This document shows, in pieces, positions 23,932 to 33,030 of a stretch of 64,000 bases of DNA (positions within the stretch are counted from its first letter, which is position 1; the number at the start of each line of letters is the position of its first letter). Source of the stretch: Bacillus sp. MUM 116 (GTDB lineage Bacteria > Bacillota > Bacilli > Bacillales > Cytobacillaceae); contig NZ_MLYR01000034.1 of assembly GCF_001866655.1 (NCBI RefSeq), forward strand, positions 1-64,000, given 5' to 3'. The notes below the pieces were generated by a model that was given only the letters and a program-made list of their open reading frames with translations, had not been told where the DNA came from and ran no database searches. The position numbers and the translations under genes were made by a program.

Positions 23932-25407
23932 ATGGACAGTTCTGCAATCCTAATCGAGAAAAGAAATATATTAGAAAAACATTTAAAAGATGGATTAAAT
24001 AGCTATCAATCCCTATTTGCCTGCAACTCGGATGCCTTATTTGCTATTGATTTATCTGGTTATTATGTATTTCTTAATCCGGCCTGTGAGCAAATAACAG
24101 GATATAGCCAAGAAGAAATTGCGAAAAAAAAATTTACTGAGGTCAGTGCGATTGAAGATGTAGCGAAGGTTTCGGCTTACTTTTACCAAGCTTTAGAAGG
24201 CAGCTTTCAAAATTACGATTGTAAAATAATTCAAAAGAATGGTCAAAGTGTTGATTTAAATGTGACCAATTTGCCGATTTCCGTCAATAATGAAATTATT
24301 GGTGTTTATGGAGTAGCCAAGGATATAACAGAGATCAAACGAAAGAAACAGCGATTAAAGGACAGTGAAGAGCTTTACCGTATTTTAACGGAAAATTCAA
24401 TGGACATGATTGCTCAAACAGATATTGTTGGAAATTTCATTTATGTATCCCCTGTTTGCGAACAAATTCTTGGACACACACCTTCAGAACTAGTCGGCAA
24501 ATCCTCCTTAGAATATATTCATAGGGATGATTTTGACCGCTATCTTTTTAATTATCAGAATGCAGTCCACATTCAGCCTAAATCAATGGATACTTACCGC
24601 GTGAGGAAAAAAGATGGCAGTTTTATTTATATGGAGATTCTTAGCAATCCATATCGTAATAGTAATAAAGAAGTGCGAGTGATTTCTGTATTACGAGATA
24701 TTTCCGAACGAATTAATGCAGATTTAGATAGGAAACGAACAGAGGAGCTTTTAATCAATTCAGAAAAACTCTCCGTTGCCGGACAACTGGCGGCTGGAAT
24801 AGCCCATGAGGTACGAAATCCGTTAACCGCTATCAAAGGATTCCTACAATTATTGAATGTGAACCACGAGCAGAAGGATTATCTCGATATTATTCATTCT
24901 GAAATTAATCGAATTGAAATGATTTTAACTGAATTATTAGTAATTGCAAAGCCACAAGCAATGAAAACAGTAAAAACGAATATTAGGGAATTAATCGAAG
25001 GCGTGAAAACACTCATTAATACACAGGCGATTATGACGAATGTTCAAATTGAAACGGTCTATTCCCCCACCCTTCCAGAAATCATTTGTGATGAAAATCA
25101 ATTGAAACAAGTATTTATTAATTTCCTTAAAAATTCGCTTGAAGCTATGCCTTCTGGCGGGAAAATTTCGATACAATCAGAATGTATGAATCAAAATGAG
25201 ATCATTATTCGCTGTATTGATACGGGAAGCGGAATTCCTCCCGAGCATTTAAAACGAATCGGCGAGCCTTTTTTTACAACGAAAGAAAAAGGAACCGGTC
25301 TCGGATTATTGATAAGTAAGAAAATCATCGAAAACCACCATGGCAAAATTCAAATTGATAGTGGTGAAAAAGGAACATCTATCGCAGTAATTCTACCAAT
25401 TAAATAA
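23932..25407 (+). CDS. Orphan sporulation-type histidine kinase with two PAS domains
   Basis: The 491-residue kinase lacks membrane segments and has two PAS domains (about 22-135 and 145-260) with PAC-like ends (VAKDITEIK, VLRDISERI). A HisKA domain with phospho-acceptor His292 in AGIAHEVRNPLTAIKGFLQL follows, then an HATPase_c domain (about 375-491: NFLKNSLEAM, DTGSGIPPEH, GTGLGL). The H-box is of the kind seen in the sporulation kinases KinA/KinE that feed Spo0F. No response regulator is adjacent, so it is an orphan. The ribosome site before ATG 23932 is weak (GAAAG). A truncated dispersed repeat begins at its stop codon. Confidence 0.9.
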   Translation: MDSSAILIEKRNILEKHLKDGLNSYQSLFACNSDALFAIDLSGYYVFLNPACEQITGYSQEEIAKKKFTEVSAIEDVAKVSAYFYQALEGSFQNYDCKIIQKNGQSVDLNVTNLPISVNNEIIGVYGVAKDITEIKRKKQRLKDSEELYRILTENSMDMIAQTDIVGNFIYVSPVCEQILGHTPSELVGKSSLEYIHRDDFDRYLFNYQNAVHIQPKSMDTYRVRKKDGSFIYMEILSNPYRNSNKEVRVISVLRDISERINADLDRKRTEELLINSEKLSVAGQLAAGIAHEVRNPLTAIKGFLQLLNVNHEQKDYLDIIHSEINRIEMILTELLVIAKPQAMKTVKTNIRELIEGVKTLINTQAIMTNVQIETVYSPTLPEIICDENQLKQVFINFLKNSLEAMPSGGKISIQSECMNQNEIIIRCIDTGSGIPPEHLKRIGEPFFTTKEKGTGLGLLISKKIIENHHGKIQIDSGEKGTSIAVILPIK

Positions 25408-25465
25408 GAAAAGAGCAGGCGCCGGAGCTGGACCATTCTCAAAGCAATTAATAAATTCTTGTACT
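25402..25465. repeat. Dispersed repeat, internal-deletion copy
   Basis: AAATAAGAAAAG, a single GGCGCC, CGGAGCTGGACCATTCT and an AT-rich tail match the two ends of the longer copy at 6116-6282, but the roughly 100 bases between the two GGCGCC boxes are missing. It overlaps the kinase stop codon and abuts the next terminator. Confidence 0.65.
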
Positions 25466-25469
25466 ATAA

Positions 25470-25503
25470 AAAACGACCTTAAGAACGCTCTTAAGGTCGT
25501 TTT
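25470..25503. terminator. Bidirectional terminator between the kinase and tatC
   Basis: AAAACGACCTTAAGA and its complement TCTTAAGGTCGTTTT form a 15-bp stem with a four-base loop and A/T runs on both sides. Confidence 0.92.
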
Positions 25504-26241
25504 TTACGCTTCCACTAATTCCTCTTCCTGCTGTTTCTTCATTTTTTTCCGATAAACGAACTTCGATAAATTAATACTGATTTCATAAAGTAGTAAGAGC
25601 GGCAGTGTTACGACAAAGTCGGACATAAAGTCTGGGGGCGTAATGACTACTGCAATAACAATCAAAACAAAATAAGCATATTTACGAATTTTTGATAGTA
25701 CAAATGGATTGATAATCCCAAGGGATGTTAAGAACATCACGACAAGCGGCAATTCAAACAAAACACCAAACGGTAATGTCATATTCATGATAAAACTGAA
25801 ATAGCGGTCGGCGGTGAAATTGGTGACAAACATGTCTCCGCCAATCCCAATCAAGAATTTAAAGACCATTGGGAAAATGACAAAATAGCCAAAGCAAAGA
25901 CCGATAATAAATAACAAAAATAATGCAGGTATATAGGAAAGAGTGACCCTTCTTTCCACCGGTCTTAATGCGGGTTTTACAAACAGCCAAATTTGCAAAG
26001 CTAAAACCGGAATCGTTCCGGCAACAGCCACTACACCTGCAAGCATAAAATAAACTCTGATAATATCACTCGGACCGAGAACCATCAATTTCATATCAAG
26101 GCCACGGACAAACCATTTATAAATATCATCTACATAAATAAATGCAGCAATAAAAAAAACAAGAAATGCAAGCACGGTGATAATAATCCGCTTGCGTAAT
26201 TCTTCCAAATGATCGACTAACTGCAATTCTTTATCGTCCAT
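25504..26241 (-). CDS. tatC: Twin-arginine translocase subunit TatC
   Basis: TatC, about 245 residues, is the six-helix membrane receptor for twin-arginine signal peptides. It starts with LVDHLEELRKRI, the conserved cytosolic N-terminus, and shows FVKPALRPVERR with the key Pro and Glu region, then GIGGDMF, LPFGVLFELPLV and the C-terminal TPPDFMSDF. A positively charged and acidic tail ends the protein. ATG 26241 follows GGGGAG; the extension to 26322 is unsupported. It forms an operon with tatA upstream, but a hairpin lies between them. Confidence 0.95.
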   Translation of the reverse strand: MDDKELQLVDHLEELRKRIIITVLAFLVFFIAAFIYVDDIYKWFVRGLDMKLMVLGPSDIIRVYFMLAGVVAVAGTIPVLALQIWLFVKPALRPVERRVTLSYIPALFLLFIIGLCFGYFVIFPMVFKFLIGIGGDMFVTNFTADRYFSFIMNMTLPFGVLFELPLVVMFLTSLGIINPFVLSKIRKYAYFVLIVIAVVITPPDFMSDFVVTLPLLLLYEISINLSKFVYRKKMKKQQEEELVEA

Positions 26242-26313
26242 AAACTCCCCTGCCAATTTCAAAGGTTGAAAAATTATTTTGCAATATATTAAGCATTTTA
26301 TGAAAAGTAGAAA

Positions 26314-26342
26314 AAGGTGCAAGACACGTTATCTTACACCTT
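26314..26342 (-). terminator. Hairpin between tatA and tatC, likely a partial terminator
   Basis: On the minus strand AAGGTG-T-AAGA pairs with TCTT-G-CACCTT around a short loop, followed by TTTTTC. It overlaps the tatA stop and lies 73 bases upstream of the tatC start. It can lower tatC relative to tatA, matching the excess of TatA that the translocase needs. Confidence 0.72.
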
Positions 26343-26535
26343 ATTTAGTCAATTTTTTCTTTTCCTCATCAATATCTGGCATGACATCATCGGCCAGTTC
26401 ACGTGTTGATTTCTTAAATTCCTTTAACGTTTGTCCAAAGGCACGACCGATTTCCGGTAATTTTTTAGGACCAAAAATAATTAAGGCAAGCACTAATATT
26501 AAGATTAAACCAGGAATTCCAATATTTGATAACAT
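26341..26535 (-). CDS. tatA: Twin-arginine translocase subunit TatA
   Basis: TatA, 64 residues, has one N-terminal membrane helix ([20 protein letters not shown]), the FGP hinge, an amphipathic helix ([20 protein letters not shown]) and a charged tail. It oligomerises to form the protein-conducting part of the Tat system. Bacillus TatA proteins also do the job of TatB, and no tatB is seen. AGGAGG precedes ATG 26535. First gene of tatA-tatC. Confidence 0.95.
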   Translation of the reverse strand: MLSNIGIPGLILILVLALIIFGPKKLPEIGRAFGQTLKEFKKSTRELADDVMPDIDEEKKKLTK

Positions 26536-26754
26536 GGAATAACCTCCTCTTTTTCAGATGTTCAATACTAATACAATTATAGTGTTAAAAAGCTAATTTG
26601 AATTCATTCATCGGAAGAATTCATAATAAATTCACATTTTTATTCAAAATTTAACAAAATAACTATACAAGGCTAATCATTCACTATAGTCAATTTAACA
26701 ATAACTATTCTTCAAGTCAATGTACAATACAACTTGCCTAATATTTAAAATATT

Positions 26755-26808
26755 TTGACTATTGCACACTCTCTGGATTATAATTTGTGTTAAAGCCACA
26801 AATTATAA
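26755..26808 (+). promoter_or_regulatory. Sigma-A promoter with a perfect palindrome over its -10
   Basis: TTGACT (26755-26760), 18 bases, TATAAT (26779-26784). A perfect 12-bp inverted repeat, TTATAATTTGTG and CACAAATTATAA with a seven-base spacer (26778-26808), covers the -10 and the expected transcription start. The placement suits a repressor operator. It drives the gene at 26833. Confidence 0.7.
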
Positions 26809-26832
26809 ATTCAATGAATTGGATGTGATTTG

Positions 26833-27075
26833 ATGGAATTTTCTCTTTGCTGTTTTGACGGTGCCCTTCCAGTTGAGGTAACCCTTGATGATGACAATGG
26901 AAGATATACGATTCGCAAAAGTGATCGAAGTGGAGAATATTTTAATAGCCCGAAAGAATTAATTCAATGGGTCAAAACGTATTTTCACGAAGAGGAATTC
27001 TGTTACCCACATGAATTCAGAGGCATGCTTGCCAAATTAACAGAATACGAAATCAATGGAACCTATTCTTTTTAA
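26833..27075 (+). CDS. Conserved hypothetical protein, 80 residues
   Basis: I do not recognise this 80-residue acidic protein. It begins MEFSLCCFDGALPVEVTLDD and looks like a small alpha/beta fold: strands in the first third, a helix around ELIQWVKTYFHEEEF, then a short helix before GTYSF. It has no signal peptide or membrane segment. ATG 26833 is preceded by GGATGTGA; TTG 26830 is in frame. The strong promoter with an operator-like palindrome and the following terminator show it is a regulated, monocistronic gene. It is convergent with dfrA. Confidence 0.7.
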   Translation: MEFSLCCFDGALPVEVTLDDDNGRYTIRKSDRSGEYFNSPKELIQWVKTYFHEEEFCYPHEFRGMLAKLTEYEINGTYSF

Positions 27076-27099
27076 AGCACCAGCGAACTGGTGCTTTTT
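27074..27099. terminator. Bidirectional terminator
   Basis: AAAGCACCAG and CTGGTGCTTT pair around CGAA with T-rich ends; it serves the hypothetical gene and dfrA. Confidence 0.88.
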
Positions 27100-27105
27100 T
27101 AGCGG

Positions 27106-27594
27106 TTAATTTTTTCGGTCATACACTTTAAATTCATAATCGAAGGGATTTTTTTCATCTTTTATCCCCTTTTCCGAAGAAATGAGATTCCATTCTGATG
27201 TGTTGAATTCAGGGAAGTAGGTATCTCCTTCAAATTCCGCATGAATTTCCGTGATGTATAATCGGTCAGCGGATTTGAAGGTTTCTTTAAAAATTTCTGC
27301 CCCGCCGATGATGAAGATTTCTTCGTCTTGCTTACGGCAGTAGTCAACGAAATCCTCTACGGAGTAAAACATTTTGCAACCCTCTGCCTGATAATTCTGC
27401 TGACGTGTAATCACGATATTTTCTCTCCCAGGCAGGACTCGCCCAATCGACTCATGTGTTTTTCGCCCCATTGCGATTGGGTGGCCCATTGTGACTCTTT
27501 TAAAATATTTTAAATCCTCAGGAAGGTGCCAAGGCAATTGATTATCCTTGCCGATCACTCTTTTACCATCCATCGCTACTAGGAAGGAAATCAT
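27106..27594 (-). CDS. dfrA: Dihydrofolate reductase
   Basis: The 162-residue DHFR reduces dihydrofolate to tetrahydrofolate with NADPH. Motifs: [19 protein letters not shown] with the catalytic acidic residue, [11 protein letters not shown] for NADPH, and [10 protein letters not shown]. Its ATG overlaps the thyA stop as ATGA, so the two enzymes that make and recycle the dTMP folate cofactor are co-translated. Order thyA-dfrA as in B. subtilis thyB-dfrA. Confidence 0.96.
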   Translation of the reverse strand: MISFLVAMDGKRVIGKDNQLPWHLPEDLKYFKRVTMGHPIAMGRKTHESIGRVLPGRENIVITRQQNYQAEGCKMFYSVEDFVDYCRKQDEEIFIIGGAEIFKETFKSADRLYITEIHAEFEGDTYFPEFNTSEWNLISSEKGIKDEKNPFDYEFKVYDRKN

Positions 27595-28385
27595 ACGCTT
27601 ACCACCCCTTTAATATGTGGATGTGGGTCATAGCCTTCTAAGGTAAAATCCTCATACTCGAACCCAAAGATATCTTTTACATCCGGATTGATTTTTATTT
27701 GTGGCAGTGGGCGCGGTTCCCGACTCATTTGCAGATTCACCTGCTCCAAATGGTTTTGGTAAATATGTACGTCGCCAAATGTATGAATAAATTCACCCAC
27801 TTTTAGGCCGCATACATGGGCAATCATATGGGTTAACAAAGCATAGGATGCGATGTTAAACGGCACCCCAAGGAAGACGTCCGCAGATCGTTGGTAGAGC
27901 TGGCATGATAGCTTTCCGTCGGCTACATAAAACTGAAACATGCAATGACAAGGCGGCAGGGCCATGTTATCTATTTCAGCCACGTTCCATGCATTGATAA
28001 GAAGTCTTCTTGAATTTGGGTTGGTTTTGATTTGCTGGATTAATTCACTGATTTGATCGACCGTTTTTCCGTCTGCACCTGTCCATGAACGCCACTGATG
28101 GCCATAAACCGGGCCTAGTTCTCCGCTTTCATCGGCCCACTCGTTCCAAATGCGTACCCCATGCTCTTGAAGATACTTAACGTTTGTATCTCCTTTTAAA
28201 AACCAAAGTAGTTCATAGATAATTGATTTGATATGAAGTTTTTTAGTTGTTAAAAGTGGAAATCCTTCTTCCAAATTAAATCTCATTTGATAGCCAAAGG
28301 TGCTGATTGTACCAGTACCGGTGCGGTCTCCTTTGACGGTACCGTTGTTTAGAACATGCTCACATAGCTGCAAATATTGCTTCAA
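27591..28385 (-). CDS. thyA: Thymidylate synthase
   Basis: The 264-residue ThyA methylates dUMP to dTMP with methylene-tetrahydrofolate. The catalytic Cys146 is in [55 protein letters not shown] and HIYQNH are all intact. Length 264 matches the short ThyB/E. coli type. It overlaps dfrA by four bases. In B. subtilis ypjP lies beside this pair; here a 10-kb Ter cluster lies between. Confidence 0.97.
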   Translation of the reverse strand: MKQYLQLCEHVLNNGTVKGDRTGTGTISTFGYQMRFNLEEGFPLLTTKKLHIKSIIYELLWFLKGDTNVKYLQEHGVRIWNEWADESGELGPVYGHQWRSWTGADGKTVDQISELIQQIKTNPNSRRLLINAWNVAEIDNMALPPCHCMFQFYVADGKLSCQLYQRSADVFLGVPFNIASYALLTHMIAHVCGLKVGEFIHTFGDVHIYQNHLEQVNLQMSREPRPLPQIKINPDVKDIFGFEYEDFTLEGYDPHPHIKGVVSV

Positions 28386-28474
28386 TTTTTACACTCCTTT
28401 GTCCGGACATCATTTTTATATTTTAACAATGACTTGGTCATTTTTAAAGATGGCAAAATAAAAAACATAAAAAG

Positions 28475-28496
28475 AGCCGTCAAAAAAGACGACTCC
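28475..28496 (-). terminator. Terminator at the end of the Ter cluster
   Basis: GAGCCGTC and GACGACTC pair (one mismatch) around AAAAAA, followed on the minus strand by TTTTTATGTTTTTT. Confidence 0.72.
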
Positions 28497-29074
28497 TATA
28501 CTTCCAACCCAAAGTTCCGGCAAAGTGCAGCAAGACCGCCTGAGAAACCAGACCCAATAGCGTTGAATTTCCATTCACTGTTATGTCGATAGAGTTCACA
28601 GACGACGATGGCGGTTTCAACAGAGAAATCTTCGCCAAGATCAAAACGTAAAATCTCGCGGTCGCTCTCCTCATCGACTACTCTTACAAAAGCATTCGAA
28701 ACTTGTCCGAAATTTTGGTTTCTTACCTCAGCATCATGAATCGTTACAGTAATCGCAATCCGGTGAATACTCGATGGAATTTTACTAAAATCAATCTTGA
28801 TTTGTTCGTCATCCCCCTCACCTTCGCCGGTACGGTTATCACCGGTATGCTCAACACCGCCGGATGGATGAACTAAGTTATTGTAAAAAATAAAATCGAT
28901 ATCATTGACGACACAGTTGTTTGCATCTGTTAAAAAAGCAGAAGCATCCAGGTCAAAATCATGTCCTCCGCTATAGCGGTTTGTATCCCAGCCAAGACCA
29001 ATAATCGCCTTTGTTAACCCCGGGTTTGTTTTTGTAAGATCAATTCTTTGTCCTTTTGCTAAGTTAATACCCAA
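28496..29074 (-). CDS. TerD family stress protein (third copy)
   Basis: This TerD-domain protein of about 192 residues starts [19 protein letters not shown] and has the calcium-binding acidic motifs [11 protein letters not shown] and [19 protein letters not shown]. TerD proteins are cytosolic calcium-binding proteins tied to tellurite, colicin, phage and envelope stress. GTG 29083 sits in the GAGGTG ribosome site, so TTG 29074 is the likely start. Last gene of the Ter cluster. It is very close in sequence to the TerD at 38346-38927, suggesting duplication. Confidence 0.93.
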   Translation of the reverse strand: MGINLAKGQRIDLTKTNPGLTKAIIGLGWDTNRYSGGHDFDLDASAFLTDANNCVVNDIDFIFYNNLVHPSGGVEHTGDNRTGEGEGDDEQIKIDFSKIPSSIHRIAITVTIHDAEVRNQNFGQVSNAFVRVVDEESDREILRFDLGEDFSVETAIVVCELYRHNSEWKFNAIGSGFSGGLAALCRNFGLEV

Positions 29075-29193
29075 ACGAATCACCTCATCGCTAACTATTT
29101 AATCTTTTTAACTAAAAGCACTGTTAATCTCGGTTGTTGATTTCCGCTCCAATCAACATTGTTTTAAAAATCAACATTGACCTTTAACACAGC

Positions 29194-29805
29194 CTAACTA
29201 AAAGAACGGACAACTTCACCGAGACTGCCTGCATTTGTGCCGTTTCCAACAGCACCAAACTTCCATTCGCTGCCGTGACGGTAGATTTCCCCTACAACAA
29301 GACAGGTTTTCCCGCTGTAGTTGTCTGTTAAGCTATAGTGCAGTAATTCTGTATGGTTGCTGGAATTTTCAATTCGAATAAATGCATTCTGAATCATTCC
29401 AAAATGCTGCTTCCTTTTTACTGCATCATAAATATTAACGACAAAAACAAGCTTTTGGATATTAGCAGGTACACGGCTTAAGTCAATGATAATTTGCTCA
29501 TCGTCGCCATCCCCGTCACCAGTTAGGTTATCACCGGTATGCTGTACACTGCCGTCCCTGCTTTTTAAATTCCCAAAATAAACGACATCATTATTATTTT
29601 GCAGCTTATCGTTCTCGCCAAGCATGATGACCGATGCATCGCAGTCAACATTCGCTGAGCTGCCTCCGCCGCCGAATAAGGAACCAAATAAACCGCCCCC
29701 ACCGGTTTTAACAGGGTCCCAGCCCAAACCCACCAAGATTTTTGTTAATCCTGGATTTGATTTTGTTAAATCCACCCTTTGGCCTTTTTGCAAATTAATT
29801 GCCAT
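29194..29805 (-). CDS. TerD family protein with a glycine-rich insert
   Basis: The protein of about 203 residues keeps the start AINLQKGQRVDLTKSNPGL and the second acidic site GDNLTGDGDGDDEQIIIDL. In place of the first acidic segment it carries a glycine-rich insert (TGGGGLFGSLFGGGG) before VDCDASVIML. The first metal site is therefore altered, and this paralog probably has another binding role. The GAGGTG at 29814 is spaced for ATG 29805. It lies between telA and the third terD; the 119-base gap to the latter carries no clear terminator. Confidence 0.9.
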   Translation of the reverse strand: MAINLQKGQRVDLTKSNPGLTKILVGLGWDPVKTGGGGLFGSLFGGGGSSANVDCDASVIMLGENDKLQNNNDVVYFGNLKSRDGSVQHTGDNLTGDGDGDDEQIIIDLSRVPANIQKLVFVVNIYDAVKRKQHFGMIQNAFIRIENSSNHTELLHYSLTDNYSGKTCLVVGEIYRHGSEWKFGAVGNGTNAGSLGEVVRSFS

Positions 29806-29821
29806 TTCCATCACCTCATAG

Positions 29822-30928
29822 TTAGCTTTGTATTTTAATCTTTTTAAAGTTATCCTGCAGCTGTTCTAAACGTCTTGTTCCTTCTTCACGCAGGCGTTTG
29901 TTTTCTTCTTCGATTGCTTTTGTTTCCTGCATTCCTTTGATGATAATATTCCATGACTCTTCGACAGTTTCAATCTTAATGCTTGGCCCGCCGGCAAGTC
30001 TTGCTATATCGACGCTTTGCTGAGAAATGTTTTGGGCATTTTTCAAGAGCATCTCATTTGTGCGACGATCAAGCTCGCTCATCGAGTCAGCGACCAGCTT
30101 TTGCCTTTTTGCGGCAACCGCTTGGATTAAGCCATTTTTAAAAATGGGAATCGTTGTTACAAACGCAGAGTTGATTTTGCCAATCAGCTTTGTGTTTCCT
30201 CGCTGCAACAGGCGGATTTGCGGTGCGGTTTGCAAGGAAACCATTTTTGCCATTTCTAAATCATAAATACGAGTCTCCAATAATTCGATTGAATTTCGGA
30301 GTGAATCCAATTGCATGGAAGCAAGCTGGTCACCCGATGCTGCGCGCGCTTCAAGCTGTGGCAACTGATTGTTTTTCAAATCTTCTACCTTCAGTTCGCC
30401 GGCAACAATATATTTTTCCAGTGTTAAATAATATTGATAGTTTTGCTCATACATTTGCTCTAGCATGTTGGTTGAATCAGCCATCTCTTTTTGGTATTTG
30501 GAAATTTCCACATAGACTTTATCAATTTCCTGACCCATCGTCTGGTATTTTCCAAACAGCTTTTCTACCATTTTTTCGCCTTTTTTGAAAAGCTTGCCGA
30601 AAAATCCGTTTGATGTTTTTTGAAAATCCTTGGCATCAAATTTATCCATGATTCGGCCCAGCTGTTTTAGAAGCTCACCAGAATCTTCAACCTTTGTCGT
30701 CCGCATATTACCTAAAATTTGATCAGAAAAACGGGAAATTTGCACTGCCGGCTCTTTCCCAAATTCCAAGATTTGAATCTGGTCGCGTTCATCGATTGCG
30801 TGGGCCAGATTTTGAATTTCCGGTTCTTTGCGAAGTGCAAGCTTTATATCAGATACCTTTGTTTCCAAAAGTTGATCATCCGTAGCAGTAGTTGTCAAGC
30901 TTCCGGAAGGATTTAGTGATTGGTCCAC
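29822..30928 (-). CDS. telA: TelA/KlaA-type toxic anion resistance protein (YceH-like)
   Basis: The 368-residue TelA family protein is largely alpha-helical and coiled-coil, with long charged helices at about 130-260 and 320-368 and the family segment SGELLKQLGRIMDKFDAKDF. It has no membrane segments. The family is linked to tellurite resistance and envelope stress and occurs next to TerD and YceG. Start is GTG 30928 with GGGGAG six bases before. It follows yceG after three bases. Confidence 0.92.
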   Translation of the reverse strand: MDQSLNPSGSLTTTATDDQLLETKVSDIKLALRKEPEIQNLAHAIDERDQIQILEFGKEPAVQISRFSDQILGNMRTTKVEDSGELLKQLGRIMDKFDAKDFQKTSNGFFGKLFKKGEKMVEKLFGKYQTMGQEIDKVYVEISKYQKEMADSTNMLEQMYEQNYQYYLTLEKYIVAGELKVEDLKNNQLPQLEARAASGDQLASMQLDSLRNSIELLETRIYDLEMAKMVSLQTAPQIRLLQRGNTKLIGKINSAFVTTIPIFKNGLIQAVAAKRQKLVADSMSELDRRTNEMLLKNAQNISQQSVDIARLAGGPSIKIETVEESWNIIIKGMQETKAIEEENKRLREEGTRRLEQLQDNFKKIKIQS

Positions 30929-30931
30929 TTG

Positions 30932-32569
30932 TTAATCTCCCCTTAAATTTTTTAATATCCCTTGAAAAAGAACTCTTTTTAAAATCGATGGTTCTTTATA
31001 TTCCAAATCAAAAACCACCTCATCAAGCCAGTGGGTATCATAAAGACTTTCATCAAGATAATTTTCAATATCGTTATGACCCGGTGGATTATAAATCATA
31101 ATATCGATTCCAAAATGGTTAAGAAGCAGTAAAAGTGCAGCATCAGATCTTGAAAACATTCCGGCATGTTCATTATTGTAAACAATGATTTTCGGCACCT
31201 GCTGTGAGTAGTCAAACCTCTCCAATAGCTGAATTAAGCTTTTTGGCATATGCATCGCCTGGCTGAACAAATAAATTATTACTTCTTCTTCACTTTCACC
31301 ATGAAGCGGTTTTAGATCAGGCTTATCGCAAATTCTTCTTACTGCATGGGCAATTCCCTTTTGCAGGCCGGATGCAAGGAAAGAATACGGCCAGTAATGA
31401 GCCTGCATCATTTTTTCTACACTTAATAATCCATCAGGATCAAGTACATTCCGATAATGATAGCGGAAATCGCTCGTACCCGGCATCGTGAATGGCAGCT
31501 TTCGAATCAGGAGGCTATACTCTGATTCAGAAAATGCATGCAAGCGCTCCCAGTACTCTTTTCGATTTTTACTCACACCCTTGATCTTGGCAAAAATCGT
31601 CGGGATCTTAACTTGTCCGTTTGCGACTTCAAAATCCGGCCGAATCATCGCAATTTCTTTCCCGATGAGATAAAGCTCATCATATGTGGTTCGAAGAGTC
31701 AGCGAAGACGGGGTATACTCCCGCAACTGCCATGGTTTATAAAGACCGGATCCTTCTTGGTTCAAAATTGATTCAATTTCCCGTGAAGCCCGGTAAGCAA
31801 CCGTCGTTTTCCTGCTTCTTTTTTCGGTTGGAAAGGGTTCAGCCTTCTCAGTATTTTGGTAGTGATACGTAAATATCTCACCATCTATGAAACCTGCTAA
31901 AGCATCCTTCCCCTCCGGGTGAAAAATAACCAAATCACAGCCTATTTTTATTAAATAATATAAGAAATATTGATGGCTTTTTTTGAAGTCACCATACCAT
32001 AAAAACTTTGGCATGTCACTTTGAAGGTCAGCCTTTTCTAAGACAGGCTGCAAGTGATTAATGGACCATTTCACCACATCGACAAGGACACGCCTTAATT
32101 CGGGATTTTCTAATCCATTCTGTTCAAATTGGGCAAAGTGCTCAAGTATTGAAATCATGGCCTCCCTTATTTTTCGATGAATGGCAGGGATGGTTGATTT
32201 TAATAAGAGCTGCTCGCCATCGAGAAAAGCGGTAAAACGATTGATGGAAAGCTTCTGTTCCTGATATATATTTAAAACCTTTTGGATCGATTGAAAATGC
32301 GAATTATCAATTGCTTTGTTCAATGAATCTTCACTTAACAGTTGTAAATGCAATTCAGCGTTATTTACATAGTCAAAAAGATTATTATAATATTCATCTG
32401 CGTCTAGAGGTATACCAAGGAATCTTCCAAGAACTTGCCCGATGTTAATCGCACCATTTTCTAATGAAAAATCCGGGCGCGCGTTCAATGGTTCTTTTAT
32501 CAATTCGAGCCAATTTTCATATGAAAGGGATACCTGCTTGACGTTTAGTTGGTTATATGATGGATTCAT
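30932..32569 (-). CDS. yceG: YceG family protein of the Ter system
   Basis: The 545-residue protein matches the YceG family, about 537 residues in B. subtilis, found only in Ter operons beside TelA. It has no transmembrane helix. Visible blocks include GRFLGIPLDADEYYNNLFDY near residue 50, a Rossmann-like KIIVYNNEHAGMFSRSDAALL with FGIDIMIYNPPGHNDIENY near 455-500, and a helical C-terminus. Function is unknown. It starts a subcluster yceG-telA-terD-terD, separated from the upstream metabolite module by about 400 bases containing an opposite-strand gene, so it may have a separate promoter. Confidence 0.9.
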   Translation of the reverse strand: MNPSYNQLNVKQVSLSYENWLELIKEPLNARPDFSLENGAINIGQVLGRFLGIPLDADEYYNNLFDYVNNAELHLQLLSEDSLNKAIDNSHFQSIQKVLNIYQEQKLSINRFTAFLDGEQLLLKSTIPAIHRKIREAMISILEHFAQFEQNGLENPELRRVLVDVVKWSINHLQPVLEKADLQSDMPKFLWYGDFKKSHQYFLYYLIKIGCDLVIFHPEGKDALAGFIDGEIFTYHYQNTEKAEPFPTEKRSRKTTVAYRASREIESILNQEGSGLYKPWQLREYTPSSLTLRTTYDELYLIGKEIAMIRPDFEVANGQVKIPTIFAKIKGVSKNRKEYWERLHAFSESEYSLLIRKLPFTMPGTSDFRYHYRNVLDPDGLLSVEKMMQAHYWPYSFLASGLQKGIAHAVRRICDKPDLKPLHGESEEEVIIYLFSQAMHMPKSLIQLLERFDYSQQVPKIIVYNNEHAGMFSRSDAALLLLLNHFGIDIMIYNPPGHNDIENYLDESLYDTHWLDEVVFDLEYKEPSILKRVLFQGILKNLRGD

Positions 32570-32784
32570 TCATATTCCCTTCCCTCTAAAAGCAAAGCGC
32601 CTTAATTAAGATAGAAAATTATGTTAGTTTTCTCTTCCATCATAACATAGATGGGCCATTGGTTCATTTCTTAATACGAATACAACGAAAAAATGTTTCA
32701 TCTCCCAATCCTATTCCTAATTTTTCACCTTTTTCCTTGTCCTTACATATCATTGAGTACTGATATGTGAAGAAGGTGACTCGA

Positions 32785-33030
32785 ATGAGATTTCTCTATA
32801 AGCGACCAAAGATGGAGCAAGTAAACGAGGAACTGGATACCCTTATGGATGTCATGAGTTCTGACATATTTATTCTCTTAGACTTATTTTGGCTAAGCCT
32901 AATCTTCAGCCTGCTGCTTACTCCGGTACTGCAAACGGTTCCCCATTTTATTGTTTTTTTCTTAAGCAGCTATGTATTATTTACTAGTGTTTACTTGTTT
33001 ATTTTTAAAAGAATGTTTAAGAATTGTTAG
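32785..33030 (+). CDS. Small two-helix membrane protein encoded antisense within the Ter cluster
   Basis: This 81-residue protein has a basic, charged start and two hydrophobic helices (about 31-50, ILLDLFWLSLIFSLLLTPVL, and 54-74). It ends in a basic FKRMFKNC. GAAGGTGA six bases before ATG 32785 supports the start. It is the only plus-strand gene in the 10-kb minus-strand Ter cluster, and its last 54 bases overlap the 3' end of the HAD gene tail to tail. I do not recognise it. It may be an envelope component of the Ter response or an independent gene. Confidence 0.62.
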   Translation: MRFLYKRPKMEQVNEELDTLMDVMSSDIFILLDLFWLSLIFSLLLTPVLQTVPHFIVFFLSSYVLFTSVYLFIFKRMFKNC

